This document shows positions 15,760-24,641 of a stretch of DNA of 64,000 nt, in pieces. Every line of letters begins with the position of its first letter. The first letter of the stretch is position 1. The position numbers and the translations under genes were made by a program. The notes beneath the pieces are model-generated. The model worked only from the letters and a program-made list of their open reading frames with translations, had not been told where the DNA came from and ran no database searches. The stretch lies in assembly GCF_002910915.1 (NCBI RefSeq), contig NZ_NEUF01000108.1, positions 1 through 64,000 on the forward strand, read 5' to 3'. The stretch comes from Streptomyces sp. SM10 (GTDB lineage: Bacteria > Actinomycetota > Actinomycetes > Streptomycetales > Streptomycetaceae).

Positions 15760-16914
15760 TCAGACGGCCGGGGGCTTCACGATCCACTCGCCGCGGCGCA
15801 TGACGCCCTTGAGCGCGAACTCCGCGTCCAGGACCACCAGGTCGGCGTCCTTGCCCGGGTCCAGCGAGCCGACCCTGTCGTACAGGCCGAGGAGCCTGGC
15901 CGGGTTGGCGGAGATCGACCGGACGACGTCATCGACGGGGATCCGGTCGACCGTCACGGCCCTGTGGAACGCGGTGTCCAGGGTCAGGGTGGACCCTGCG
16001 ATCGAGCCGCCCTCGACCAGGCGGGCCACACCGTCCTTGACCTCGACGGCGAGCGGCCCGAGCTGGTACTGCCCGTCGCCTGCGCCGGCCGCGTCCATGG
16101 CGTCGGTGATCAGCGCGACCCGGCCGGCCCCCGCGTGGTGGTAGGCGAGCTCCAGGGCGGCGGGGTGCAGGTGGGTGCCGTCGTTGATCAGCTCGACGGT
16201 GACGCGCTCGTCCTCCAGGAGGGCCGCGATCGGCCCCGGTGCGCGGTGGCCGATCGCGGGCATCGCGTTGAAGAGATGCGTGGCGACGGTGGCGCCCGCG
16301 TCGATGGCCGCGACGGTCTGCTCGTACGTCGCGTCCGTGTGGCCGACGGCGGCGATCACTCCGTGCTCGGCGAGCAGCCGTACGGACTCGATGCCGCCCG
16401 GCAGCTCCGTGGCGAGGGTGACCATCTTCGCCGTTCCGCGGGCCGCGTCGAGGAGCTTGCGGACCTCGGCGGGGTCGGGGTCGCGGAGCAGCCCCTCGCT
16501 GTGGGCGCCCTTGCGGCACGGGGAGATGAAGGGGCCCTCGAAGTGGATCCCGGCGAGCTCGCCCTGTTCGACCAGTTCGGAGAGGAGTCCGGCCTGGCGC
16601 GCCAGGAAGTCCATCTCGCCGGTGACGGTGGAGGCGACGACGGTCGTCGTGCCGTGCGCGCGGTGCGCGCGGAGGCCGGTCATGACGTCCTCGGCCGTAC
16701 CGGTGGCGAAGGAGGCGCCGCCGCCGCCGTGGTTGTGGATGTCCACGAACCCGGGGACCACCCAGTGGCCCGAGAGGTCGACGGTACGGGCGCCCTCCGG
16801 CACGCTGCCTGCGATCCGGGTGCCCTCGACGATCACCCGGCCGTCCTCGACGGTCCCGGTGGGAAGTACCACCCGTGCCCCTGCGAGAACCGTGCTGTCT
16901 GCGCGTCCGGCCAT
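15760..16914 (-). CDS. nagA: N-acetylglucosamine-6-phosphate deacetylase NagA
   Basis: This 384-residue enzyme converts GlcNAc-6-P to GlcN-6-P and acetate. It belongs to the amidohydrolase superfamily. Metal and catalytic residues are visible in VPGFVDIHNHGGGG (about 55-65), IHFEGPFIS, AVGHTDAT, ATHLFNAM and ALITDAMDAAG, where the last Asp is catalytic. The ATG shares its A with the TGA stop of nagK (TGATG), so the two genes are translationally coupled. The nagK-nagA pair matches the DasR-controlled nagKA operon known from S. coelicolor. GlcN-6-P is the effector that releases DasR, so this enzyme feeds both metabolism and the regulatory signal. Confidence 0.95.
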   Translation of the reverse strand: MAGRADSTVLAGARVVLPTGTVEDGRVIVEGTRIAGSVPEGARTVDLSGHWVVPGFVDIHNHGGGGASFATGTAEDVMTGLRAHRAHGTTTVVASTVTGEMDFLARQAGLLSELVEQGELAGIHFEGPFISPCRKGAHSEGLLRDPDPAEVRKLLDAARGTAKMVTLATELPGGIESVRLLAEHGVIAAVGHTDATYEQTVAAIDAGATVATHLFNAMPAIGHRAPGPIAALLEDERVTVELINDGTHLHPAALELAYHHAGAGRVALITDAMDAAGAGDGQYQLGPLAVEVKDGVARLVEGGSIAGSTLTLDTAFHRAVTVDRIPVDDVVRSISANPARLLGLYDRVGSLDPGKDADLVVLDAEFALKGVMRRGEWIVKPPAV

Positions 16915-17846
16915 CAGGCGGATACCTCCGTGGAGAGTAGATCCCAGGCGAGCAGCCCTGCGCCCAGGCATCCGGCGGTGTCCCCGAGGGCCGCCGGGAC
17001 GATGTGGGGCAGCTTCTGGAACGTGACCCGTTCCTCGACGGCCGCACGCAGTGGTGTGAACAAGGTTTCCCCTGCCTCGGCAAGACCGCCACCGATGATG
17101 AGCGTGCGGGGGTCCAGCAGAGTGAGGGCGGTGACCAGGCCGGCGGCGAGCGCGTCGACGGCGTCCTGCCACACGCGCAGGGCGGCCGGGTCGCCCGAGA
17201 CGACGGCCTTGGCGCAGTCGGCGGCGTCCGCGTCGGGGTCGCCGGACGCGGCGGCCCAGGCCCGGGACACCGCGGCGGCCGAGGCGAGGGTCTCCAGGCA
17301 GCCGCGCTGGCCGCATCCGCAGTCCGGGCCGTCCGGGCGGACCACGACGTGGCCGATCTCGCCCGCGTAGCCGTGGGCGCCCGCCTCGATGGTGCCCCCG
17401 ATGCCGATGGCGCCGGCGATCCCTGTGCCCAGCGGCACGAAGAGGAAGCGGTCCGCGCCTTGACCTGCGCCGATCCGCCCTTCGGCGAGCCCGCCCGTCC
17501 TGACGTCGTGGCCCAGCGCGACCGGTATGCCGCCGAGGCGTTCGCCGATCAGCTTCCGCAGGGGGACGTCGCGCCAGCCCAGGTTGGCGGCGTAGACGGC
17601 GATCCCGCGGTCCGCGTCGACGATGCCGGGCACGGCGACGCCGGCGGCCACGGCGCCTTCGCCGAAGTGCTCCTCGCCGTAGGCGTACAGATCCGCGGCG
17701 AAGCCAAGGATCGTCTCCACGACGGCATCGGCGCCGCGGTCCCTGCCGGTGGCCCTGCGCGCCTGGTGGAGCAGGGTGCCGTCGGCCCCGACCAGAGCGG
17801 CCTTCATTCCTGTGCCGCCCACATCGAGGGCGATGACGTGTCTCAC
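16914..17846 (-). CDS. nagK: ROK-family N-acetylglucosamine kinase NagK
   Basis: This 310-residue sugar kinase of the ROK family is probably the GlcNAc kinase that makes GlcNAc-6-P for NagA. The ATP-binding motif ALDVGGTGMKAAL is at residues 6-18. The ROK zinc signature CGCGQRGCLE is at about 174-183, with the preceding His in GEIGHVVV. A glucokinase is the alternative, but the overlap with nagA and the dre-like site 30 bp upstream favour GlcNAc kinase. It is the first gene of the nagKA operon and diverges from a sugar-binding lipoprotein gene. Confidence 0.9.
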   Translation of the reverse strand: MRHVIALDVGGTGMKAALVGADGTLLHQARRATGRDRGADAVVETILGFAADLYAYGEEHFGEGAVAAGVAVPGIVDADRGIAVYAANLGWRDVPLRKLIGERLGGIPVALGHDVRTGGLAEGRIGAGQGADRFLFVPLGTGIAGAIGIGGTIEAGAHGYAGEIGHVVVRPDGPDCGCGQRGCLETLASAAAVSRAWAAASGDPDADAADCAKAVVSGDPAALRVWQDAVDALAAGLVTALTLLDPRTLIIGGGLAEAGETLFTPLRAAVEERVTFQKLPHIVPAALGDTAGCLGAGLLAWDLLSTEVSA

Positions 17847-17874
17847 GGGAGACAGTTTCGCCCGCCGACCCCTA

Positions 17875-17890
17875 AAAGGTCTAGTCCACT
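17875..17890. promoter_or_regulatory. dre-like site (DasR) upstream of nagKA
   Basis: AAAGGTCTAGTCCACT differs from the ideal DasR site ACTGGTCTAGACCACT in four positions and keeps the GGTCTAG-CC core. It lies 29 bp upstream of the nagK start. DasR control of nagKA is established in S. coelicolor. Confidence 0.8.
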
Positions 17891-17952
17891 ATCGAAGGTT
17901 TGTTGAGCGCGCATACAAAACGGTCCCTGCTAGATTGCCGGATCGATACACC

Positions 17953-17968
17953 GGTGGTGTAGACCTCC
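17953..17968. promoter_or_regulatory. Second dre-like site, upstream of the sugar-binding lipoprotein gene
   Basis: GGTGGTGTAGACCTCC retains TGGT-TAGACC of the DasR consensus. It lies about 80 bp before the start of the solute-binding protein gene, on the other side of the divergent region from the nagKA site. Confidence 0.6.
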
Positions 17969-18047
17969 GCCCCGGAGGTGAGGCAGGATCGCGGTTCACC
18001 GCGGGAGCGATGACTTCCGCGTCGACCAATGTAGGGATGGACGGGCT

Positions 18048-19313
18048 GTGCAGCGGCGCTTTGTGGGTCTGACCGCGGCGGTGGCCGCACTCGGTATGAC
18101 GGCGACGTTGTCGGGGTGTGGTGCGGACACCGGTTCCGGCGACGTCACCCTGCGGATGGTCGCGGCCGACTACGGCACCGGTGCGGAGAACAGCTCCCAG
18201 AAGTACTGGGACGACGTCGCCGGGAAGTTCGAGAAGGAGAACCCCGGGATCGCGGTCGAGGTCAGCGTCTACTCCTGGAAGGACGTCGACCGCAAGGTCG
18301 CCGAGATGGTGAAGGCCGACAAGGCCCCCGACATCGCGCAGATCGGGGCGTACGCCGACTACGCCGAGGCGGACAAGCTCTACACGGCCCAAGAGATGAT
18401 AGCCATCCGCACCGGCTCCAACTTCCTTCCCTCGCTCACCGACGCGGGCCAGGTCGACGGCAGTCTGTACGGCCTGCCGTTCGTGGCCAGCACCCGGCTG
18501 CTCTTCTACAACAAGGGCCTGTTCGCCAAGGCGGGCCTCGGCGCCCCGGAGACCTGGGACGACATCCAGGCGGACGCCACCGCGCTGAAGGGGCGCGGCG
18601 TGACCTACCCCTTCGCCCTGCCGCTCGGCCAGGAGGAGTCCCAGGCCGAGACCCTGATGTGGCTGCTCAGCGGCGGCGGTGGCTACACGGACGAGGTCGG
18701 CAACTACGACATCGACTCCCCGGCCAACGTCGCGACCTTCCAGTGGCTGAGGAACAACCTCGTCGGCAAGGGACTCACCGGCCCGGTGGCCCCCGGCGAG
18801 CTGGACCGGGCGAAGGCCTTCGACGCGTTCACCGAGGGTGAGGTGGGCATGCTCAACGGCCACCCGACGCTGATGCAGGAGGCCGAGAAGAAGGGCGTCG
18901 ACGTCGGCATGGTCCCGCTGCCCGGCATCGACGGGCCGACCCGCGGCTCCATGGGCGTGGCCGACTGGATGATGGGCTTCAAGCAGAACGGCCACCGGGT
19001 GGAGATAGGCAAGTTCCTCGACTTCGCCTACAAGGACGACAACGTGCTGGCCTTCGCCGACCAGTACGACCTGCTGCCCGTGACCAGCAGTGCCTCCGCC
19101 GCGATGGAGGGCGACAAGAAGCACAAGTCGCTGCACGAGTTCCTCTCGGCGCTGCCGAACTCGACGCTGCCGCCCTTCGGCAAGACGTCGTGGGCGCAGG
19201 TCAGCGAGACGGTCAAGGAGCAGATCGGCTCCGCGGTCGAACCCGGCGGCAGCCCGGAGGGCGTGCTCGTGGACATCGCGTCCCAGGCCCGGCAGGCGGA
19301 GAGCGCGGAGTAG
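18048..19313 (+). CDS. ABC-transporter sugar-binding lipoprotein
   Basis: This 421-residue family-1 extracellular solute-binding protein has a lipoprotein signal peptide with lipobox LSGC (acylated Cys24). The mature part has the two-lobe binding-protein pattern (APDIAQIGAYADYAEADKLY, DGSLYGLPFVASTRLLFYNKGLF, AFTEGEVGMLNGHPTLM). The GTG at 18048 is the start. No permease or ATPase gene accompanies it, so it must work with a transporter encoded elsewhere. Divergence from nagKA and a dre-like site suggest its ligand is an amino sugar, chitobiose or another chitin fragment; this is inference from context. Confidence 0.9.
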   Translation: MQRRFVGLTAAVAALGMTATLSGCGADTGSGDVTLRMVAADYGTGAENSSQKYWDDVAGKFEKENPGIAVEVSVYSWKDVDRKVAEMVKADKAPDIAQIGAYADYAEADKLYTAQEMIAIRTGSNFLPSLTDAGQVDGSLYGLPFVASTRLLFYNKGLFAKAGLGAPETWDDIQADATALKGRGVTYPFALPLGQEESQAETLMWLLSGGGGYTDEVGNYDIDSPANVATFQWLRNNLVGKGLTGPVAPGELDRAKAFDAFTEGEVGMLNGHPTLMQEAEKKGVDVGMVPLPGIDGPTRGSMGVADWMMGFKQNGHRVEIGKFLDFAYKDDNVLAFADQYDLLPVTSSASAAMEGDKKHKSLHEFLSALPNSTLPPFGKTSWAQVSETVKEQIGSAVEPGGSPEGVLVDIASQARQAESAE

Positions 19314-19327
19314 GTAGGTTGGTTGAT

Positions 19328-19588
19328 ATGACCGCCCGCCCCCCTGACCCCGCCGGCTCCGCCGCCCCGCTCTCCGGCCAGGACCTCGCGGTCCTGGCCC
19401 TGGAGCGGCGCTCCTGGCCGGGCCCCGGCGCCAAGGAGCGGGCGATCCGCGAGGAGCTGGGCATGGCGCCGGTGCGCTACTACCAGCTGCTCAACGCGCT
19501 GCTGGACGACCGGCGCGCGCTGGAGGAGGACCCGGTCACGGTCAACCGTCTGCGCCGGGTCCGCGAAGCGAGGCGCGGCCGCCGCTGA
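19328..19588 (+). CDS. DUF3263 protein
   Basis: This 86-residue actinobacterial protein of unknown function has a DUF3263 domain over about residues 15-75: LSGQDLAVLALERRSWPGPGAKERAIREELGMAPVRYYQLLNALLDD. The segment resembles a small helix-turn-helix, so DNA binding is possible but unproved. The ATG at 19328 follows the preceding stop by 14 bp, so it is probably cotranscribed with the binding-protein gene. The stop codon lies inside a 25-bp repeated sequence. Confidence 0.85.
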   Translation: MTARPPDPAGSAAPLSGQDLAVLALERRSWPGPGAKERAIREELGMAPVRYYQLLNALLDDRRALEEDPVTVNRLRRVREARRGRR

Positions 19589-19648
19589 GGCGGCGTCCGG
19601 GGCGCAACCCGCTGGACGGCCGGTGAGGCGGCGTCCGGGGCGCAACCC
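19586..19648 (+). repeat. 25-bp direct repeat, 38-bp period
   Basis: TGAGGCGGCGTCCGGGGCGC plus AACCC occurs at 19586-19610 and again at 19624-19648. The first copy contains the DUF3263 stop codon. Confidence 0.8.
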
Positions 19649-19735
19649 CGGGCCGCCGCTCAGGCGGGCCCACGGGGCGACCTCCAGGGCCGGGAAGCCG
19701 CGCGGTGCGGCGGCCCGCCCGCTACGCTCACCCGC

Positions 19736-20581
19736 ATGGGCAACCCGGCACACCCCCTCCCGACCCCGTCCACCCAGGCCGGCCGCGAAGGCCTCGCCGC
19801 ACTCCTCGCCCGCCCCGCCCGCGCGGTGGTCGCGCTGGACTTCGACGGCACACTCGCCGACATCGTGCCGGACCCGGAGCAGTCCCGTGCCCACCCCCGT
19901 GTGGTCCCGGCCCTCTCCGCACTCGCCCCCCTGGTCGCCGCCGTCGCCGTGATCACCGGCCGCCCGGCCGACACCGCCGTGCGGTACGGCGGTTTCGCCG
20001 GGGCGCCGGGCCTGGACCACCTCGTCGTCCTCGGGCACTACGGCGCCGAGCGCTGGGACGCCGCCACGGCCACCGTCCACGCCCCCGCCGCCGACCCCGG
20101 GGTGGAGGCCGTGCGGGCGGAGCTCCCGGCCGTGCTGGAGGAGGCGGGCGCCGGCGGCGCCTGGATCGAGGAGAAGGGCGGCCGGGCGGTCGCCGTCCAC
20201 ACCCGCCGCGCCGCGGATCCGCAGGCCGCCTTCGACGCCCTGCGCGCCCCGCTGGCCGGCCTCGCGGCCCGTCACGGCCTGATCGTCGAACCGGGCCGTC
20301 TGGTCCTGGAGTTGCGCCCGCCGGGCATGGACAAGGGCGTCGCTCTGGAGGAGTACGCGAAGGAGGCCGGGGCCGAGGCCGTGCTGTACGCCGGTGACGA
20401 CCTCGGCGACCTCGCCGCGTACGCCGCGGTGGAGAAGCTCCGCGCCCAGGGCACCCCGGGCCTCCTGGTCTGCAGCGGCACCGCCGTCCCCGAACTCGCG
20501 GAGTGCGCGGACCTGGTGCTGCCGGGCCCTGAGGCGGTCGCGGACCTGCTGGGGAACCTGGCCCGGCAGGTCGGCCCGTGA
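19736..20581 (+). CDS. otsB: Trehalose-6-phosphate phosphatase OtsB
   Basis: This 281-residue HAD-superfamily phosphatase releases trehalose from trehalose-6-phosphate, the product of OtsA. HAD motif I is ALDFDGTLADI, with nucleophile Asp at about residue 37 and the general acid two residues later. Motif II is VAVITGRP, and motif III and IV residues lie in GMDKGVALEEY and YAGDDLGDLAAY. The ATG at 19736 is the only good start. The gene converges on otsA with a 36-bp gap, so the two trehalose genes are adjacent but not one operon. Confidence 0.93.
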   Translation: MGNPAHPLPTPSTQAGREGLAALLARPARAVVALDFDGTLADIVPDPEQSRAHPRVVPALSALAPLVAAVAVITGRPADTAVRYGGFAGAPGLDHLVVLGHYGAERWDAATATVHAPAADPGVEAVRAELPAVLEEAGAGGAWIEEKGGRAVAVHTRRAADPQAAFDALRAPLAGLAARHGLIVEPGRLVLELRPPGMDKGVALEEYAKEAGAEAVLYAGDDLGDLAAYAAVEKLRAQGTPGLLVCSGTAVPELAECADLVLPGPEAVADLLGNLARQVGP

Positions 20582-20617
20582 AGGCGTGTTTCGAAGGTCC
20601 CGCCTGTCCGGCGACGC

Positions 20618-21994
20618 CTAGCCCCGCAGCGCGTCCAGCTGGTCCAGGAACCACTGCTGCGGCGGCAGGGCCGTCGCCGCGGCGGCCAGTCGCTTCGAGC
20701 GGGCGCTCCGCTCGTCGGGCTCCATCGTGAGCGCCTCGTGCAGGGCCGCGGCCGTCGCCGACACGTCGTAGGGGTTGACCACGATCGCGTCCTCGCCCAG
20801 CTCCTCGTAGGCCCCCGCCTCGCGGGAGAGCACCAGCGCGCAGCCGTCGTCGGAGACGACCGGGACCTCCTTGGCGACCAGGTTCATGCCGTCGCGGATC
20901 GGGTTGACCAGGGCCACGTCCGCCAGCCGGTACGCCGCCAGGGAGCGGGCGAAGTCGTCGTCGACGTGGAGGATGACGGGGGTCCAGCTCTCGGTGCCGT
21001 ACTCCGCGTTGACGGCGTCGGCGACCCGCTGGACCTCCGCCGTGTAGTCGCGGTAGACCGCGAGGTCCTGCCGGGAGGGGTAGGCGAAGGCGACGTGCAC
21101 CACGCGCTCGCGCCACTCCGGGCGCTCCTCCAGGAGGGCGCGGTAGGCGTGCAGGCCGCGGACGATGTTCTTGGAGAGCTCGGTGCGGTCCACCCGCACG
21201 ATCGTGCGCCGGCCGGCGCCGACCTGGTCCCGCAGGATCTCCATGCGCTCGTCCACGTCGGCCTCGCGGGAGCGGCGGCGCAGGAAGTCGGCGTCGGCGC
21301 CCAGTCCGTGCACCCCGATCCGGGTGCGGCCGGTGCCGCCGAGGATCTCCGTGCAGCAGCCGATGAAGGCGTCCGCCCAGCGGCGGGTCAGGAACGCGGC
21401 GCGGTCGGCGCCCAGGATGCCCTTGACCAGCTGCTCGCCGATGTCGTCGGGCAGCAGCCGGAAGTAGTCGGCGGGCGCCCAGGGGGTGTGCGAGAAGTGC
21501 CCGATGCGCAGGTCGGGGCGGAGCTCGCGCAGTATGCCGGGGACCAGTGCGAGGTGGTAGTCCTGCACCAGGACCGCGGCCCCCTCGGCCGCCTCCTCGG
21601 CGAGCGCCTCGGCGAAGGCCCGGTTGTAGGTCTCGTAGGACGCCCACTGCCGGCGGAACTCCGCGTCGAAGACGGGCTCCACCGGCGTCTGGTAGATCAT
21701 GTGGTGCACGAACCAGAGCACCGAGTTCGCGATGCCGTTGTACGCGTCGGCATGGACCCCGGCGTCGATGTCGAGCATCCGGACGCCGGGCTCGGACACG
21801 CCGCGCCGGACCGCCTCCCGGTCGCCGTCGCCGAGGGCGGCGCACACCCACAGCTTGTCGTCGACCGCGCTGAGGCCGGAGACGAGCCCGCCGCCGCCCC
21901 GCTTCGATTCGAGCGAGCCGTCCTCCCGTCGTGCGTACGACACCGGGCCGCGGTTGGACGCGACGAGGACCTGGGCAGCGTGCTCGGAGACCAT
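20618..21994 (-). CDS. otsA: Trehalose-6-phosphate synthase OtsA (GT20)
   Basis: This 458-residue GT-B glycosyltransferase makes trehalose-6-phosphate from a nucleotide-glucose and glucose-6-phosphate. Visible are LVASNRGPVSY, GGGGLVSGLSA (sugar-nucleotide loop), VQDYHLALVPGILR, GHFSHTPWAP and the C-terminal NPIRDGMNLVAKE. Some features are atypical compared with E. coli OtsA, so the donor sugar is uncertain. The ATG at 21994 has only a weak ribosome-binding site. The gene follows gpgS on the same strand after 70 bp, which suggests an osmolyte operon. Confidence 0.9.
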   Translation of the reverse strand: MVSEHAAQVLVASNRGPVSYARREDGSLESKRGGGGLVSGLSAVDDKLWVCAALGDGDREAVRRGVSEPGVRMLDIDAGVHADAYNGIANSVLWFVHHMIYQTPVEPVFDAEFRRQWASYETYNRAFAEALAEEAAEGAAVLVQDYHLALVPGILRELRPDLRIGHFSHTPWAPADYFRLLPDDIGEQLVKGILGADRAAFLTRRWADAFIGCCTEILGGTGRTRIGVHGLGADADFLRRRSREADVDERMEILRDQVGAGRRTIVRVDRTELSKNIVRGLHAYRALLEERPEWRERVVHVAFAYPSRQDLAVYRDYTAEVQRVADAVNAEYGTESWTPVILHVDDDFARSLAAYRLADVALVNPIRDGMNLVAKEVPVVSDDGCALVLSREAGAYEELGEDAIVVNPYDVSATAAALHEALTMEPDERSARSKRLAAAATALPPQQWFLDQLDALRG

Positions 21995-22064
21995 GTACCC
22001 GAACCTAGCCCGTTCGGGAAGCCGCCAAACGTGAAGAGGGCGCGGAGCCGGGCGGGAGGAACCG

Positions 22065-23042
22065 CTACGCCGCGTCGCGTGAGGCGTACTCCGCGATGTC
22101 CCGCATCGGCGGCCGCTCCTCGGTGTCCACCGCATGGGTGCGCGGGACGAAGCCGTCGGGTCCCCGCTCGAACTGGGTGATCTCGGGCCGTACGAGCGGC
22201 CCGCGGGAGAGCCGCAGCTGCGCCGTGCGGTAGATCGCCGCCGCCATCCTGCCGAGGGCCTGTCCGTCCTGATGGCGGTGTTTGCGTACGCCGACGTCGA
22301 CCTGGGCCAGCGCGTCCAGGCCGACCGTGTGCAGCGCGTCGACGAGCAGGCCCAGCTCCACCCCGTAACCGACCGGGAAGGGGAGCCGCTCCAGCAGGGA
22401 GCGCCGCACCGCGTACTCGCCGCCCAGCGGCTGGACGAAGCCGGCCAGCAGCGGCCAGTGAAGATTGAGCAGGGGGCGGGCCACCAGTTCGGTCACCCGG
22501 CCGCCCTGGCCCGCCCTCTCGCCCAGCGGCCGGTCGTACATGGCCTTGACGAACTGCACCGAGGGATCGGTCAGCAGCGGGCCGACGATGCCGGAGACGA
22601 AGTCCGCGGAGAAGTCCTTGAGGTCCGCGTCGACGAAGCAGACGATCTCCCCGCTGGTCACCAGCAGTGACCGCCAAAGGACCTCGCCCTTGCCGGGCAG
22701 GGCGGGGATGCGGGGGAGTATCGCGTCCCGGTGGACGACCCGGGCGCCGGCCCGGCGCGCCTCCCCGGCCGTGGCGTCGGTGGATCCGGAGTCGATCACG
22801 ACCAGTTCGTCGACGAGCCGGACCTTCTCCATCAGCTCGCGCCGGATCTCCGCGACGATCGCGCCGACGGTCGCCTCCTCGTTCAGCGCGGGCAGCACGA
22901 CGCTCACCCGGGAGCGGCGCGGATCCCCCGCCCGTGCGGCCGTGAGACGGTCCAGCGGGCGGTCGGCAGCGGACCAGGAACGCCTGGTCAGCCAGCGTTC
23001 CACCTCTTCCAGCACGGTCGGTACTCCCTGTATGTGATCCAT
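22065..23042 (-). CDS. gpgS: Glucosyl-3-phosphoglycerate synthase GpgS (GT81)
   Basis: This 325-residue GT-A glycosyltransferase transfers glucose from a nucleotide donor to 3-phosphoglycerate, the first step to glucosylglycerate and, in mycobacteria, methylglucose lipopolysaccharides. Motifs are VVLPALNEEATVGAIV near the start, VVIDSGSTDAT, the DxD-type FVDADLKDFSADF, the acceptor region FVQPLGGEYAVRRSLLERLPFPVGYGVE, and KHRHQDGQALGRMAAAI. The length fits the family. It heads a possible operon with otsA, consistent with a role in compatible solutes. It diverges from the riboswitch-controlled thrC-cysO operon. Confidence 0.9.
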   Translation of the reverse strand: MDHIQGVPTVLEEVERWLTRRSWSAADRPLDRLTAARAGDPRRSRVSVVLPALNEEATVGAIVAEIRRELMEKVRLVDELVVIDSGSTDATAGEARRAGARVVHRDAILPRIPALPGKGEVLWRSLLVTSGEIVCFVDADLKDFSADFVSGIVGPLLTDPSVQFVKAMYDRPLGERAGQGGRVTELVARPLLNLHWPLLAGFVQPLGGEYAVRRSLLERLPFPVGYGVELGLLVDALHTVGLDALAQVDVGVRKHRHQDGQALGRMAAAIYRTAQLRLSRGPLVRPEITQFERGPDGFVPRTHAVDTEERPPMRDIAEYASRDAA

Positions 23043-23170
23043 CTCGCGGTTCGGACGGCTATCTCAACCGTCCGGTGCTTCGGTTACAGTCTTGAACAAC
23101 GCGGATGACCCTCGCATGTCGGGGTCGGCCCGCGAATAAACGCCCGGATCCATGGTCCGGTGCCATAGCG

Positions 23171-23294
23171 CTCATCCAGAGGGACTGAGGGAACGGCCCG
23201 TTGAAGTCCCGGCAACCCTCCTGCCGACCGCGAGGTCACGGTGGGGAAGGTGCCAATTCCGTCTTGTGGCGAAATACGTCGCAAGGAAGATGAG
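23171..23294 (+). ncRNA. SAM-I riboswitch (S-box leader)
   Basis: The leader has the SAM-I architecture. P1 pairs CTCATC (23171-23176) with GATGAG (23289-23294). The 5' core AGAGGGACTGAGGGAACGGC is followed by CCGTTGAAGTCCCGGCAACC, the pseudoknot and SAM-pocket segment. P3 is variable, and the conserved GGTGCCAATTCC precedes the P4 hairpin (GTGGCG...CGTCGC). The element ends 20 bp before the thrC start. GAGGAG (23292-23297) overlaps P1 and could also pair with CCTC at 23304-23307, so control may act on translation as well as transcription. Confidence 0.9.
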
Positions 23295-23314
23295 GAGAAA
23301 GGGCCTCCGCCATC

Positions 23315-24613
23315 ATGGCCGTGCAGACAGTTGCAGCGAACACCAATTCTTCCGCCGTGGACCTCGGTCCCGCCGCGGCGCTTTCCTGCCGCGAATGCGG
23401 CGAGCGTTTCGAGCTCGGACCCCTTTTCGCCTGTGCGTCCTGTTTCGGGCCGCTCGAAGTGGCGTACGACCTGCCGAGCGGCTCCCCCGAAGAGCTGAAG
23501 AAGCGCATCGCCGAGGGTCCGAACAACATCTGGCGCTACGCGCCGCTGCTGCCCGTCCCCTCCGACGTCGCGGACAAGCCCAACATCAACCCCGGCTTCA
23601 CGAAGCTGGTCAAGGCCGACAACCTCGCCCGTGAGCTGGGCGTGACCGGCGGCCTGTACGTCAAGGACGACTCCGGCAACCCGACGCACTCCTTCAAGGA
23701 CCGTGTCGTCGCCATCGCCGTCGAGGCCGCCCGCGCCTTCGGTTTCACCACGCTCTCCTGCTCCTCCACCGGCAACCTCGCCGGCGCGGTGGGCGCCGCC
23801 GCGGCCCGCGCCGGCTTCCGCTCCTGCGTGTTCATCCCGCACGACCTGGAGCAGGGCAAGGTCGTCATGGCCGCGGTGTACGGCGGCGAACTGGTCGGTA
23901 TCGAGGGCAATTACGACGACGTCAACCGCTTCTGCTCGGAGCTCATCGGTGACCCGCTCGGTGAGGGCTGGGGCTTCGTCAACGTCAACCTGCGGCCTTA
24001 CTACGGCGAGGGTTCCAAGACGCTGGCGTACGAGATCTGCGAGCAGCTGGGCTGGCAGCTGCCCGACCAGCTCGTCATCCCGATCGCGTCCGGATCGCAG
24101 CTCACGAAGATCGACAAGGGGCTGCAGGAGCTGATCAGGCTCGGCCTCGTCGAGGACAGGCCGTACAAGATCTTCGGTGCCCAGGCCGAGGGCTGCTCCC
24201 CGGTCTCCACCGCCTTCAAGGCCGGCCACGACGTCGTGCGGCCCCAGAAGCCGAACACCATCGCCAAGTCCCTGGCGATCGGCAACCCGGCCGACGGCCC
24301 GTACGTCCTGGACATCGCCCGGCGCACCGGCGGTGCCGTCGAGGACGTCAACGACGAGCAGGTCGTCGACGCGATCAAGCTGCTGGCCCGCACCGAGGGC
24401 ATCTTCGCCGAGACCGCGGGCGGGGTGACGGTCGGCGTGACGAAGAAGCTGATCGACGCCGGTCTGCTGGACCCGGCGCTGACCACCGTCGTCCTGAACA
24501 CCGGCGACGGGCTGAAGACGCTCGACGCGGTCGCCCCGACGACCGGCCTGTCGGCGACGATCCGGCCCAGCCTGGACGCGTTCCGCGACGCGGGCCTCGC
24601 CGCCGCCAACTGA
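23315..24613 (+). CDS. thrC: Threonine synthase-family PLP enzyme
   Basis: This 432-residue type-II PLP enzyme is annotated by family as threonine synthase (O-phosphohomoserine to threonine). An N-terminal zinc ribbon has Cys25, Cys28, Cys40 and Cys43. The PLP Lys is Lys128 in THSFKDR, and the phosphate-binding and structural segments SSTGNLAGAVGAAAARAG, IASGSQLTKI and TAGGVTVGVTKKLI are present. The SAM riboswitch in front and the CysO-like sulfur carrier gene 28 bp behind point to methionine or homocysteine metabolism. Streptomyces genomes usually also carry a canonical hom-thrC-thrB operon, so this may be a paralogue with a different acceptor. Both readings are open. Confidence 0.85.
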   Translation: MAVQTVAANTNSSAVDLGPAAALSCRECGERFELGPLFACASCFGPLEVAYDLPSGSPEELKKRIAEGPNNIWRYAPLLPVPSDVADKPNINPGFTKLVKADNLARELGVTGGLYVKDDSGNPTHSFKDRVVAIAVEAARAFGFTTLSCSSTGNLAGAVGAAAARAGFRSCVFIPHDLEQGKVVMAAVYGGELVGIEGNYDDVNRFCSELIGDPLGEGWGFVNVNLRPYYGEGSKTLAYEICEQLGWQLPDQLVIPIASGSQLTKIDKGLQELIRLGLVEDRPYKIFGAQAEGCSPVSTAFKAGHDVVRPQKPNTIAKSLAIGNPADGPYVLDIARRTGGAVEDVNDEQVVDAIKLLARTEGIFAETAGGVTVGVTKKLIDAGLLDPALTTVVLNTGDGLKTLDAVAPTTGLSATIRPSLDAFRDAGLAAAN

Positions 24614-24641
24614 CCACCCGAGACCGAAGGAAGGCACCCAC

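Noticed and set aside
22700..22990. CRISPR-like arrays anywhere in the window
   Set aside because: No regularly spaced identical repeats of 24-37 bp with unique spacers occur. The short tandem duplications have only two copies and no spacers.
23100..23170. Clear -35/-10 promoter for the riboswitch operon
   Set aside because: TTGAAC at about 23091 and AT-containing words near 23135 exist, but none combine at a normal spacing well enough to report.
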